Assembly: GCA_016790695.1 (NCBI GenBank)
Contig: JAEUOS010000191.1
Location: forward strand, 1 to 54,218
Reading direction: 5' to 3'
Length of the DNA: 54,218 nucleotides
From: Burkholderiales bacterium
GTDB taxonomy: Bacteria > Pseudomonadota > Gammaproteobacteria > Burkholderiales > JAEUOS01
Part shown: one piece after another, positions 13,998-22,158 of the stretch
Position numbering within the stretch: position 1 is the stretch's first letter
Layout of the letters: each line of letters starts with the position of its first letter
Notes under the pieces: generated by a model
What the model was told of the DNA's origin: nothing
Database searches by the model: none
What the model saw: the letters and a program-made list of their open reading frames with translations, nothing else
Translations under genes and position numbers: made by a program

Positions 13998-14654
13998 CTA
14001 GAGGTGGCCCGCGCCGATGGCGCGCAGGAATTCCTGGCGCAGTTCCGGCGCGTCCTCGAAGCAGCCGGCGAAGGCCTGGGTGCGCACGCGCTCGTCGCCG
14101 CGGCGGTCTTCGCCGAGCAGCAGGCACAGCTGCTCGGCCTCGATGACGCAGGCGGCGCCGCGCGCCTTGCCGTGCGCGACCAGCGCCTCGGCGATGTCGC
14201 GCGTCATCCATTCCTGATAGGTGAAGCGGTGGCCGATGGCGTCGACCAGGCGCGCGATGCGCCCGAAGCCGTGCAGCCGCCCGCCGGGAATGTAGGCGAC
14301 GTGCGCGACGCCGCGAAACGGCACCAGGTGGTGCGGGCACACGCCGTGGACCGCGATGCCGCGGATGGTCACCATGTCCGCGCGCGGATCGGCGAAGCCG
14401 TCGCCGAGCACCGCGGCGGCATCCATCTGGTAGCCACCGAGCAGCCGGCGCTGCCACAGTTCGCGCACGCGGCGCGCGGTCAGCCCGGTGTGGGCGCCGC
14501 CCGGGGCGATGCCGCAGGCCCTGAGCAGGGCCTCGACCGCCGCCTCGAAGGCCGCGGGGTCGAACGGCCCGGTCTGCGGAATGCCGAGCTGGCCCGCGGC
14601 GGCCGGCGGATGGTGGTGGTCGTGGCGGTCGTGCTGGTCGTGGCGCTCGGCCAT
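13998..14654 (-). CDS. folE: GTP cyclohydrolase I
   Basis: A 218-residue protein of the GTP cyclohydrolase I family, which converts GTP to 7,8-dihydroneopterin triphosphate, the first step to folate and other pterins. The core motif VHGVCPHHLVPF supplies the zinc Cys and His, and a second zinc Cys is in AEQLCLLLGED. The usual HMC before that Cys is replaced by QLC. The N-terminus (residues 1-16) is a His/Asp-rich tail that could bind metal. The gene lies in an operon between an enolase-superfamily enzyme and a GMC oxidoreductase, an unusual place for a housekeeping folE, so it may be a second copy serving a special pterin. Confidence 0.85.
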   Translation of the reverse strand: MAERHDQHDRHDHHHPPAAAGQLGIPQTGPFDPAAFEAAVEALLRACGIAPGGAHTGLTARRVRELWQRRLLGGYQMDAAAVLGDGFADPRADMVTIRGIAVHGVCPHHLVPFRGVAHVAYIPGGRLHGFGRIARLVDAIGHRFTYQEWMTRDIAEALVAHGKARGAACVIEAEQLCLLLGEDRRGDERVRTQAFAGCFEDAPELRQEFLRAIGAGHL

Positions 14655-14687
14655 GGCATGCTCCCGGTGTCGGACGGCGCGCGCGCC

Positions 14688-15905
14688 TCAGGTCTGCGAG
14701 CGCGGCCCGCCCATCAGGCCGTGCGTCGCGAGCGGCGGATGCGCGGCGAGCGCCGCCTCGACCGGTTCGGTGCCCCATCCCGGCCGGTCGGCGAGGATGA
14801 AGTGCCCGTCGCGGTACTCGGGGACGTGGGTGAACAGCTCGTGGTCCCAGGCGATGCGGTCGATGTCGACCTCCATGATGCGCAGGTTGGGCACGGCGGC
14901 GCAGAAGTGGGCGTTCATCATGGTGCACAGGTGCCCGTAGAAATTGTGGCAGGCGACGTTGACCTCGTGCGCGGCCGCCGCCGCCGCGATCTTCATCGAC
15001 TGCCAGACCCCGTTCCAAGGCGTGTCGACGATGGCGACGTCGACCGCCTGCTCGCGCAGGAACGGCAGGAACTGCTGCACGCCGATCAGGGTCTCGCACG
15101 ACGCGATCGGGTGCCGGCTCTGCGTGCGCAGGAACGCGAGCGCGCGCGGATCGGTGGTGTCGATCTCGACCCAGAACAGGTCGAGGTCCGCGATCTCGCG
15201 CAGGATCGCGAGGTAGCCCTCGGTGCGCGCGTTGAAGTTGAGGTCGAGCAGGATCTCCATGTCCGGGCCCGCCGCCTCGCGGATGATCTCCAGGTGCTCG
15301 CGCAGGCCCCGGGCGACCTTGCGGTCGACGTTGAGGTCCGGCGCGAACGGGCGCCCGAATCCCGGCGCCCAGCCGACGATGCGGCCGTCCTCGTAGCGCC
15401 AGATGTTGGTCTTGAGCGCCGTGAACCCCTTGGCGCGCACCTCGCGCGCGAGCGCGCGCACGCCGTCGGCGTCGGTGATCGCGGGCGGGTAGTGCGGAAT
15501 CCGGCCGGCACGCCAGGTCACGCAGTGCGACCAGTAGACGCGCATGCGATCGCGCACCTTGCCGCCCAGGAGTTCGTAGCACGGGACGCCGAGCGTCCGC
15601 GCCTTGGCGTCGAGGAGCGCGTTCTCGATCGCCCCGAGGGCCTGGCCGACCACGCCGCCGGCGCCGGGCCGCGTGTAGGCGAACAGCAGCTCGCGCAGGC
15701 GCTCGTGCGCCATCACCGACTGGCCGACCACGTGCGGCGCGAGTTCGCGGATCACCGCGCCGACCCCGGGCGAGCCGAAGCCCTCGTCGAATTCGCTCCA
15801 GCCGGTGACGCCGCCGGCGGTGGTCAGCTTGACGAAGTAGTAGTTGCGCCAGCCGGCGCTGCACGAAAGCGTCTTCAGCTCCGCCACCGCATGACTGCCT
15901 GCCAT
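14688..15905 (-). CDS. enolase-superfamily (mandelate racemase/sugar-acid dehydratase-like) enzyme
   Basis: A 405-residue enzyme. Metal ligands with classic spacing are Asp221 (LLDLNFN), Glu247 (WVEIDT) and Glu271 (CETLIG); HNFYGHL later may give a catalytic His. This superfamily abstracts a proton alpha to a carboxylate; members with this layout dehydrate sugar acids or racemise hydroxy acids. The start is the ATG at 15905, 3 nt after a strong GGAGGGG; a frame extending to 16010 lacks support. It heads an operon with folE, a GMC oxidoreductase and a small subunit, compatible with a sugar-acid or polyol route. Substrate is unknown. Confidence 0.85.
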   Translation of the reverse strand: MAGSHAVAELKTLSCSAGWRNYYFVKLTTAGGVTGWSEFDEGFGSPGVGAVIRELAPHVVGQSVMAHERLRELLFAYTRPGAGGVVGQALGAIENALLDAKARTLGVPCYELLGGKVRDRMRVYWSHCVTWRAGRIPHYPPAITDADGVRALAREVRAKGFTALKTNIWRYEDGRIVGWAPGFGRPFAPDLNVDRKVARGLREHLEIIREAAGPDMEILLDLNFNARTEGYLAILREIADLDLFWVEIDTTDPRALAFLRTQSRHPIASCETLIGVQQFLPFLREQAVDVAIVDTPWNGVWQSMKIAAAAAAHEVNVACHNFYGHLCTMMNAHFCAAVPNLRIMEVDIDRIAWDHELFTHVPEYRDGHFILADRPGWGTEPVEAALAAHPPLATHGLMGGPRSQT

Positions 15906-16002
15906 CGCCCCTCCGCGCGCGCGTGAACGGACGAAGCATACCCGGCCGGCCGGCCCCGCGCTTAGAATCGCCCGCACCTTCACACCCCGGGGACACGCAC
16001 CG

Positions 16003-16320
16003 ATGGCCATCTACGAGATCCGCACCTACACCGTCATCGTCGGCAAGATGGCCGAGGTGGTCGAGCTGTACCGCAGCGCCGGCTGGCCGGCGCTCGACAA
16101 GCATCCGAAGAAGCTCGTCGGCTACTTCACCGGCGACGTCGGCGCGCTCAACCAGCTGGTCCACATGTGGCGCTTCGACGACGATGCCGACCGCCGCGCG
16201 TTCTGGGCCGGGGTGTACGCCGACCAGGCGTTCATGGCCTTCGCGCGCCAGCTGCGGCCGCTCCTCGCGTCGCAGGAGAACAAGCTCCTGCTGCCCGCGC
16301 CCTGGGGCCCGCACCCGTAG
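16003..16320 (+). CDS. NIPSNAP family protein
   Basis: A 105-residue protein with the NIPSNAP start YEIRTYTV and a ferredoxin-like alpha/beta dimeric barrel pattern, including HMWRFDD and a tail LLLPAPWGP. Bacterial NIPSNAP proteins often sit in catabolic clusters, but their biochemical role is unknown. TAGAAT at 15963-15968 may be its -10. It diverges from the enolase-superfamily gene and converges with a CoA-transferase gene. Confidence 0.85.
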   Translation: MAIYEIRTYTVIVGKMAEVVELYRSAGWPALDKHPKKLVGYFTGDVGALNQLVHMWRFDDDADRRAFWAGVYADQAFMAFARQLRPLLASQENKLLLPAPWGPHP

Positions 16321-16330
16321 CCGCGGCGCC

Positions 16331-16374
16331 GGCCGGTGCGCTGCCGCGCCGGCGCGCCGCCGTGCGCGCCGGCC
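16331..16374. terminator. hairpin between convergent genes
   Basis: GGCCGGTGCGC (16331-16341) pairs with GCGCGCCGGCC (16364-16374) over 11 bp including one G-U pair. The 22-nt loop itself is self-complementary. It sits between the NIPSNAP stop and the CoA-transferase stop and could serve both directions. There is no T-run, so it is not a canonical intrinsic terminator. Confidence 0.4.
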
Positions 16375-17544
16375 TCAGCCGCCGGCGCGCCCCGCCGCCA
16401 GGGCTGCGACGTCGTCGGCGGCAAGGCCGGCCGCGCGCAGCACCTCCTCGGTGTGCTCGCCCAGTGCGGCGCAGTGCGGCCCCGACGCGGTGTCGGCCGC
16501 CGACATGCGGAACGGCGGATTGAGGGAGCGGAAGCTGCCGCCGGCATCGGCGACCTCGGTGAAGGCGCCGCGATGCGCGACCTGCGGGTCGGCCATCGCC
16601 TCGGCCACGGTGCGGTACGGCGAGCACGGCACGCCGTGGGCGTCGAAGCGCGCCTGGCAGTGCGCGCGCGTCTCGCGGCGCGACCACGCCTCTGCCTCGT
16701 CCATGAGCGCACCCCAGTTGGCGCGCCGGTCGACATAGAGCTCGAACCGGGGGTCGGTGATCCAGTCGGCGCGCCCGGCCGCATGGGCGAAGCCCTGGAA
16801 CGTCTTCTCGCTGGCGACCGCGACCATCAGGTAGCCGTCGGCGCAGGCGAGCGGCCCGTAGATCGGCCGGCCGGGCGGCGGCACGTCGAACTGCGCATAC
16901 TGCATCTCGGTGAGCGCGAAGCCGAGCATGGTCTCGAACATCGAGACGTCGATGAACTGGCCGCGGCCGGTGGCGTGCCGCTGCACCAGCGCGGTCGCGA
17001 TCGCCGCGAACGCCTGGGTGCCGGCGGCGACGTCGGCGACGAACAGCCCGCAATAGTCGGGACGCGAGCGCCCCTCCTGGTAGCGCAGGTGCGCGAGGTC
17101 GTAGCCGGATGCCGCGTGCACCACCGGCGCGTAGGCCGGCAGCTGCGCCGACGGCCCGGTCTGCCCGTAGCCCGAGATCGCGCAGTACACCAGGCGCGGG
17201 ACCCTGGGCGCGAGTTCGGTGTAGTCGAAGCCGAGCCGGCGCATCACGCCGGGCCGGAAGTTCTCGACGAGGATGTCGCTCCGCGCGACCAGCGCGTCGA
17301 TCGCCGCGGCGGCGCGCGGCGACTTCAGGTCGAGCACCACGCTCTTCTTGCCCGCGTTGAGCTGGCCGTAGTAGCTCGAGGCGCCGTTGCGCAGCGGCGG
17401 GCGCGCGCGCAGCATGTCGCCTTCCGGCGACTCGATCTTGATCACCTCGGCGCCCATGTCGGCGAGCAGCCGCGTGCAGTAGGGGCCAGCGATGGTGGTG
17501 GTGAAGTCCAGCACCCTGAGCCCGGCGAACGCCTTGTCCAACAT
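16375..17544 (-). CDS. CaiB/BaiF family (class III) CoA-transferase
   Basis: A 389-residue acyl-CoA transferase. The family opening GLRVLDFTTTIAGPYCT, the LADMGAEVIKIE strand and the LNAGKKSVVLDLK motif are clear. The catalytic aspartate, which forms a mixed anhydride with the acyl group, is Asp171 in VADVAAG. I start at the ATG at 17544, 6 nt after GGGGAG, rather than 9 codons upstream. Such enzymes move CoA between carboxylic acids. The gene follows an exported-type amidohydrolase gene by 51 bp, so the two may act on the same carboxylate. Donor and acceptor are unknown. Confidence 0.88.
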   Translation of the reverse strand: MLDKAFAGLRVLDFTTTIAGPYCTRLLADMGAEVIKIESPEGDMLRARPPLRNGASSYYGQLNAGKKSVVLDLKSPRAAAAIDALVARSDILVENFRPGVMRRLGFDYTELAPRVPRLVYCAISGYGQTGPSAQLPAYAPVVHAASGYDLAHLRYQEGRSRPDYCGLFVADVAAGTQAFAAIATALVQRHATGRGQFIDVSMFETMLGFALTEMQYAQFDVPPPGRPIYGPLACADGYLMVAVASEKTFQGFAHAAGRADWITDPRFELYVDRRANWGALMDEAEAWSRRETRAHCQARFDAHGVPCSPYRTVAEAMADPQVAHRGAFTEVADAGGSFRSLNPPFRMSAADTASGPHCAALGEHTEEVLRAAGLAADDVAALAAGRAGG

Positions 17545-17595
17545 GAATCTCCCCGGCAGGCGCGGCGGCACCGCAGGCGCCGCCGCGCGCCGCGC

Positions 17596-18672
17596 TCAGG
17601 CCGCGCGCATCCGCGGCAGGATGCGCAGCGCGTTGTCGCGCTCGATGGCGCGCAAATCGGCGCCGCTGAAGATCTGCGCGAGCCCGCGCGTGTGCTCGGC
17701 CGCGGTGCGGTACGGGTAGTCGGTGCCGTAGACGATCTGCGAGATCGGGATGAACTGGGTCAGCGAGGCCATCGCCACCGGGTTGGACGCCTGCGCCGTG
17801 TCGTAGTAGAACTGGCGCAGTTCGGACAGCACGCGCTCGCTCGTGAAGCCGCGCTCCTTGAACGCCGGCACCGACACCACCTGGACCAGGAAGCGCTCGG
17901 TCAGCGCGGACAGGGTGCCGCCGGCGTGCGAGAAGATGAAGTTGATGTCGCGGCAGCGCTGCGCGGTACCGGAGAACACCAGGCTCGCGATGGTGCGCGT
18001 GGTGTCGGTGCCGTACTCGATGATCACCGGCGGCACGCCGCTGGCGACGTTGACGCAGCAGGCCGGGTCGTTCGGGTGCGTGTACGCGGTCGCCTTGCGC
18101 CGGTTCAGCTCGTCCATCACCGGCGCGAACTCCTTGTCGCCCAGGTACTTGTTGCCGTAGCTGGTCATGAAGGCGACGCCGTCGGCGCGCAGGACGTCGA
18201 GCCCGTAGGCGATCTCGCGCAGGGTCGCGTCGACGTGGGGCATCGGCAGCATCGCGAACATGCGAAAGCGCCCGCCCGAGTCGTCCGCGAGCTTGCGCGC
18301 GTACTCGTTGGAGGCGCGCGCCACCACGGCCGCCTCCTTGGCGTCGAGTAAGCCGACCGCCGGCAGGGTCGGCGAGGTGATCGCGGTGGCGACGCCGCCT
18401 CGGTCGAGATCGTCGATCGAGCGCTGCGGCGTCCAGTTGTTGACCGGCGGCGAATCGCGCCTGGAACGCTTCAGCGCCGCCACCCAGGGCGGCGGCGAGA
18501 TGTGGTGATGCACGTCGATGCGATGCGCCCCGCCGCCGCCGACGCTGGCGCAGCCCGCCGCGCCGAGGGCGCCGAGGCCGGCCATGCCCGCGACGAACGC
18601 GCGGCGGCCGGGCTGCTCCACCCCCGGGTGACACGCACAGATGGACGACAGTCTTCCGCTTGAACCGAACAT
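17596..18672 (-). CDS. amidohydrolase-2 family hydrolase/decarboxylase with export signal
   Basis: A 358-residue TIM-barrel metal enzyme of the amidohydrolase-related family. Metal-binding patterns are VHHHIS near residue 60, FSHAGG and YGTDYPY. The N-terminus has a twin-arginine-like signal (GRRAFVAGMAG) with a Cys in GAAGCAS that could be a lipobox, though the -3 residue is not ideal. The ATG at 18672 follows a strong AGGAGGA. Relatives hydrolyse lactones or decarboxylate aromatic acids. Its export signal is unusual beside a cytosolic CoA-transferase gene. It would feed carboxylic acid products to an importer; that step is inference. Confidence 0.82.
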   Translation of the reverse strand: MFGSSGRLSSICACHPGVEQPGRRAFVAGMAGLGALGAAGCASVGGGGAHRIDVHHHISPPPWVAALKRSRRDSPPVNNWTPQRSIDDLDRGGVATAITSPTLPAVGLLDAKEAAVVARASNEYARKLADDSGGRFRMFAMLPMPHVDATLREIAYGLDVLRADGVAFMTSYGNKYLGDKEFAPVMDELNRRKATAYTHPNDPACCVNVASGVPPVIIEYGTDTTRTIASLVFSGTAQRCRDINFIFSHAGGTLSALTERFLVQVVSVPAFKERGFTSERVLSELRQFYYDTAQASNPVAMASLTQFIPISQIVYGTDYPYRTAAEHTRGLAQIFSGADLRAIERDNALRILPRMRAA

Positions 18673-18730
18673 GACACGCTCCTCCTGTTGTATGGACGCG
18701 GCGACGCGCACTTCGCGCGCGGTGCGCCAC

Positions 18731-18770
18731 GCACTTCCCCTTACTTCCCCGCAATTCCCCGCAATTCCCC
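18731..18770. repeat. four 10-bp tandem units ending TTCCCC
   Basis: Four consecutive 10-bp units run gcaCTTCCCC, ttaCTTCCCC, gcaATTCCCC, gcaATTCCCC. The period is one helical turn, so all units face the same side of DNA. They lie 59-98 bp upstream of the amidohydrolase start and read GGGGAA on its sense strand. A protein-binding array is possible. Confidence 0.6.
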
Positions 18771-18881
18771 GGCACGTCCCCTGCAGTTGCCCATCGCGCC
18801 GGCGTTTGCCGCCGCGAAGTATGCACCGTGCGCGGCGGCGGCGCAGGGCCCGGCCTACACGCCACCAAGTGGCATTTGTCG

Positions 18882-18887
18882 TATAAT
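18882..18887 (+). promoter_or_regulatory. perfect -10 box TATAAT
   Basis: TATAAT, preceded by a weak -35 region, points toward the zinc-ribbon gene and implies an unusually long leader of about 140 nt. No ribosome binding site is obvious before the ATG at 19034. Confidence 0.45.
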
Positions 18888-19033
18888 CAGGCTTCCTTGC
18901 CCCGGCCGGTCGCGGCGCCACAAGCGCAGACCCGGGGGCAGGCGACGGCCGGCCGCGGCGACATCCCTGCGCTGCCTGCCGCGCCAAGCGCGTTGACAGT
19001 CCCGTTCCTCACGACCCGAGCCCCCGCCTTCCC

Positions 19034-19273
19034 ATGTCCTCCGGAACCGTTTACTGCTATCACTGCCACACCCAGCATCCGCGCGAGGAAATGCGCCTCG
19101 TCGTCTCCAAGAGCGGCAAGCGCTGGCGCTGCATCGCGAGCATCAAGGCGGCACAGAAGAGCCGCGAGGAGCGCGAGGCATTCGGGCGCAAGGTGTCGGC
19201 GATGAACAAGGCCGAAGCGCAGGCCAAGCTGAAGGCGCGCACCGCCTTCGCCAACCAGACCGCGCTCAAGTAG
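19034..19273 (+). CDS. small zinc-ribbon-like protein of unknown function
   Basis: A 79-residue protein. Residues 7-37 carry CYHCHTQHP and a later WRC, giving Cys/His residues suited to one zinc ion. The rest is a Lys/Glu/Ala-rich helix (about 40-79). I do not recognise a named family. The composition is typical of small nucleic-acid or ribosome-associated proteins, but function is not shown. It is preceded by a strong -10 and a long leader, and followed by a hairpin at 19284. Confidence 0.7.
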   Translation: MSSGTVYCYHCHTQHPREEMRLVVSKSGKRWRCIASIKAAQKSREEREAFGRKVSAMNKAEAQAKLKARTAFANQTALK

Positions 19274-19283
19274 CGGCCGGCAC

Positions 19284-19304
19284 GCTGCCCGCACCGCGGG
19301 CAGC
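19284..19304. terminator. perfect 9-bp hairpin between convergent genes
   Basis: GCTGCCCGC (19284-19292), loop ACC, GCGGGCAGC (19296-19304). It begins 11 bp after the zinc-ribbon stop and lies 33 bp before the kinase stop. There is no T-tract, but the perfect stem and the position suggest a bidirectional terminator. Confidence 0.55.
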
Positions 19305-19336
19305 ACGCGCCGCGTCCGGCCGCGCCGGCCGGGGCG

Positions 19337-21430
19337 TCACGCCAGCGCGTGGTGGCGCACGAAATCGACGATTTCGAGCGCGCTGGCGAAACGGCGGTCG
19401 CGTTCCTTGTCCATCATCCGCTCGAGCAGCGGCTGGAAGCGCGCGAGCGGGTCGGGCAGCACCGGCACCGGGCTCTGCGCGTGCTGGTACATGAGCCCCA
19501 TCGCCGAGTCGGCGGTGTAGGCGCGCAGCCCGGTGAGCATCTCGTAGAACATCACGCCCATGCTGTAGATGTCGGCGCGGTGGTCGGCCGGCGTGCCCAG
19601 CACCTGCTCGGGCGACAGGTAGTACGGCGTGCCGACGACCTCCCCATGCTGTGTCGGGCCGTGGGCGTCGGCCACCTTCTTGGCCACCCCGAAGTCGGCG
19701 ATCGCGAGGCTGCCGTCGGCGCGGATCATGACGTTGTCCGGCTTCAGGTCGCGATGCACGACGCCGCGCCGGTGCACCGCTGCGATGCCGGCCGCGACCT
19801 GCAGGAGCGCGGCGACGGCCGCCGCCGGTTCGTGCGCGGCGCGCATCTGGCCGCGCAGGTCGCCGCCCGGGAAATACTCCATCGCGAGGTACGCATAGGC
19901 CGCTTCGTAGCCGTGCTGGTAGACGCGCGCGACGTTCGGATGGGCGGTCTGCGCGAGCAGCGCGTACTCCTGGACGAAGCGCAGGCCGATGTCGGCGTCG
20001 TCGCCGTCGCCGAGACGCACCAGCTTGAGGACGCGCTCCTCGCCGCTGCGCTCGTGGCGGGCCAGATAGACCTGGGCAACGCCGCCCTCGCCGACCTTTC
20101 GCAGGATCGCATAGCCGGGCACCTCGATCGGCGCCACCGCCTCGGCCGGCGCCGCGGTCGCCACGGCGGCGGCGCGCGCCGGCGCGGCCGCTTCCCTGAC
20201 GCGCGGCACCGCCGCGCCCGGCCGGTCGCTGCCGGCCGCCGCCGGCTGCCGGATCGCGTTCTGCGCGTCGATCAGGCGCGTGTTGGCGGCCAGGGCGCCG
20301 GCGACTTCCGCGTAGAACGCGCTGTCGCTCCCCTCGCTACCCGGTCGCGGGCGCAGCGCGCCGCCCTCGACGATGTCGAGCGGCGTGCGGCGCCCCGTGA
20401 CCGTGACCTGGCTGCGGCGCCCGCTGCCGAAACGCGCGCCGGCGCGCTTCATGGTCGTCTCGCTGGCGACGATGCTCCAGCCGAGGTCGCCCGCCTGCGA
20501 CTGCAGCCGCGAGGCGACGTTGACGGTGTCGCCGATGATGGTGCGCTCGGCCTTGCCGCCGGTCTTGCCGCCGTACAGGCTGCAGACCGACACCGGCCCG
20601 GAGTGCAGGCCGGCGACCGCCGCCAGCGCCGGCGTGTTGCCGTTGCCGACGCGCGCGCTGATCCACGGGCCGAACCGGTGCAGCGCGAGCACGCACAGGA
20701 GCGCGGTCTTGGCCGCGCGCTCCGCATGGTCGACGCCCGAGGTGGCGCCGTCCTCGAACATGGCGATGAAGCCGCCCTCGATGGTCTTGACGATCCAGCC
20801 GGCGTTCTTGGCGACGACGTCGCGGACGTTTTCCTGGAACGCGTTGAGGAGTTCGATCTGCCGGTCCTCGCCGATCGCCTCGCCGATGCGGTTGAAGTCG
20901 CGGATCGCGAAGAACGAGACCGTGCCCTCGACCGCGCGCGCCACCGCGTCGCGCGCCGGCGCCGCGCCGTGCGCCGGCGCCGCGGTGTAGTCCGCCGCCA
21001 TCGCCATGGTTTCCATGTGGTCGGCCGGTTCCGCCGCCGGCTCCTCGAGCGCGCGCCGCGTGCGACGCCGGTGCGTCTGCCGCGACACCGCCTTGAGCAG
21101 ACGCTCGCGATTGAACGGCTTGACCAGGAACTCGGCGACGCGCAGGGTGCGCGAGCGCGTGCGCAGCTCGCCCTCGTCCCCCTCGGCCAGGATGATGCAG
21201 GGGATGGCCGCGGTGCGGCGGTCGGCGCGCACCTGGGCCAGCATCTCCAGGCCGTCGATCCCGGGCAGGCGGATGTCGGACAGGATCAGGTCGGGCCGCG
21301 CGTCGATCGCCATCTGCAGGCCGTCCTCGCCGCTGGCCGCGGTGATCACGTCATGGGTCTCGCTTTCCAGGTGCAGCGCGAGCAGGCGGCACATCGCCGC
21401 ATCGTCTTCGACCACCAGTACCCTAGCCAT
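19337..21430 (-). CDS. receiver - cyclase-like - Ser/Thr protein kinase fusion
   Basis: A 697-residue protein; the ATG at 21430 has GGAAGG upstream. Residues 1-118 form a receiver with phosphorylatable Asp52 (LSDIRLPG). Residues about 168-345 form a class III nucleotide cyclase-like domain retaining IIGDTVNVASRL. Both metal-binding Asp positions look replaced: Ala175 in FFAIRDF and Gly219 in KTIEGGF, so the domain is probably not a cyclase. Residues about 440-697 form a Hanks-type kinase with GEGGVAQVY, HRDLKPDN, DFG and YLSPE intact. It likely joins two-component input to Ser/Thr phosphorylation, with the dead cyclase as a nucleotide sensor or dimerisation unit. No transmembrane helix is seen. 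Confidence 0.88.
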   Translation of the reverse strand: MARVLVVEDDAAMCRLLALHLESETHDVITAASGEDGLQMAIDARPDLILSDIRLPGIDGLEMLAQVRADRRTAAIPCIILAEGDEGELRTRSRTLRVAEFLVKPFNRERLLKAVSRQTHRRRTRRALEEPAAEPADHMETMAMAADYTAAPAHGAAPARDAVARAVEGTVSFFAIRDFNRIGEAIGEDRQIELLNAFQENVRDVVAKNAGWIVKTIEGGFIAMFEDGATSGVDHAERAAKTALLCVLALHRFGPWISARVGNGNTPALAAVAGLHSGPVSVCSLYGGKTGGKAERTIIGDTVNVASRLQSQAGDLGWSIVASETTMKRAGARFGSGRRSQVTVTGRRTPLDIVEGGALRPRPGSEGSDSAFYAEVAGALAANTRLIDAQNAIRQPAAAGSDRPGAAVPRVREAAAPARAAAVATAAPAEAVAPIEVPGYAILRKVGEGGVAQVYLARHERSGEERVLKLVRLGDGDDADIGLRFVQEYALLAQTAHPNVARVYQHGYEAAYAYLAMEYFPGGDLRGQMRAAHEPAAAVAALLQVAAGIAAVHRRGVVHRDLKPDNVMIRADGSLAIADFGVAKKVADAHGPTQHGEVVGTPYYLSPEQVLGTPADHRADIYSMGVMFYEMLTGLRAYTADSAMGLMYQHAQSPVPVLPDPLARFQPLLERMMDKERDRRFASALEIVDFVRHHALA

Positions 21431-21640
21431 GATCCTGCCTTCCTCCCGGCTGCCGCGTCTTGTCGCGCGGCGCACTCAGCCTCGCCACTGCCCGATTCGG
21501 AACCCGCCCCGGGCCGATGCGGATCCCGCCCGGGCACCAGGGCCCGGACGGCTCGCGCACCGCAGTTAACGGCGCCGCCCGGCCCAACTTGAGGCATGCC
21601 GCGACGGCGCGCGCGGCGCGGGCCGGCCCCGCGGTCCGTG

Positions 21641-21646
21641 CATAAT
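21641..21646 (+). promoter_or_regulatory. candidate -10 box for the thioesterase-ligase operon
   Basis: CATAAT lies 43 nt before the thioesterase start in the 259-bp gap to the divergent kinase gene. The leader after it is C-rich, contains the repeated string CCGCATTCC and lacks a Shine-Dalgarno sequence. Confidence 0.3.
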
Positions 21647-21689
21647 TGCGGCGCCCAAGCCCGCATTCCCAACCCCGCATTCCGCTCCC

Positions 21690-22157
21690 ATGTCCGAAAT
21701 CAATCCCGACCAGGTCGACCTGCACCGTTTCGCGGCCGACCCCGGCCACCAGCCCGGCTTCGAGCGCAACCCGATGGCGCGCGCGCTCGGCACCCGCGTC
21801 CTCGCGATCGACGCGCAGGCCGGCACGATCCGCCTGGCCTTTGCGCCCGAGGGCATCTTCGTGCAGGGCACGGGGGTGCTGCAGGGCGGCGCGGTGTCGG
21901 CGATGCTCGACTACAGCATGGCCTTCGTGGTCCTCGCGCAGCTGCCGCTCGAGCTCGGCTGCACCACCGCGAGCATGAGCGTGTCCTACCTGCGCGCCGC
22001 CCCGCGCGGCGCCTACGAGGCGGTCGGCGAGATCGAGCGCCGCGGCCGCCGCCTCGCGTTCACGCGCAGCAGCCTGTATCCGGCCGGGGCGCCGGACCGC
22101 GTGGTGGCGACCGCCACGTCGACCCTGGCGATCCTCGACAAGGCGGCGGGAGCCTGA
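21690..22157 (+). CDS. PaaI-type hotdog thioesterase
   Basis: A 155-residue single hotdog-fold protein. The GVLQGGAVSAMLDYSMAF segment corresponds to the PaaI-family active-site helix, where the Asp and preceding Gly-rich loop bind and hydrolyse the acyl-CoA thioester. It first-genes an operon with an acyl-CoA ligase (1 bp away), TctC receptor, Rieske oxygenase and MATE exporter. A ligase and thioesterase side by side suggests a rescue step that frees CoA from dead-end products. Confidence 0.83.
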   Translation: MSEINPDQVDLHRFAADPGHQPGFERNPMARALGTRVLAIDAQAGTIRLAFAPEGIFVQGTGVLQGGAVSAMLDYSMAFVVLAQLPLELGCTTASMSVSYLRAAPRGAYEAVGEIERRGRRLAFTRSSLYPAGAPDRVVATATSTLAILDKAAGA

Positions 22158-22158
22158 G

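Larger units (their letters stand above)
18673..19033. other. 361-bp intergenic region between amidohydrolase and zinc-ribbon gene
   Basis: Divergent control region. It holds a phased 10-bp repeat (18731-18770), a perfect TATAAT (18882-18887) facing the zinc-ribbon gene and a 146-nt leader after it. TTGACA at 18993-18998 has no -10 downstream. I see no further coding sequence. Confidence 0.6.

Noticed and set aside
13981..16314. The GMC frame stays open upstream to 16314
   Set aside because: It runs through folE and the enolase-superfamily gene, which have strong motifs in their own frames; the GMC gene starts at 13980.
18993..18998. TTGACA as promoter for the zinc-ribbon gene
   Set aside because: No -10-like hexamer at 16-18 bp downstream; TATAAT at 18882 is better.
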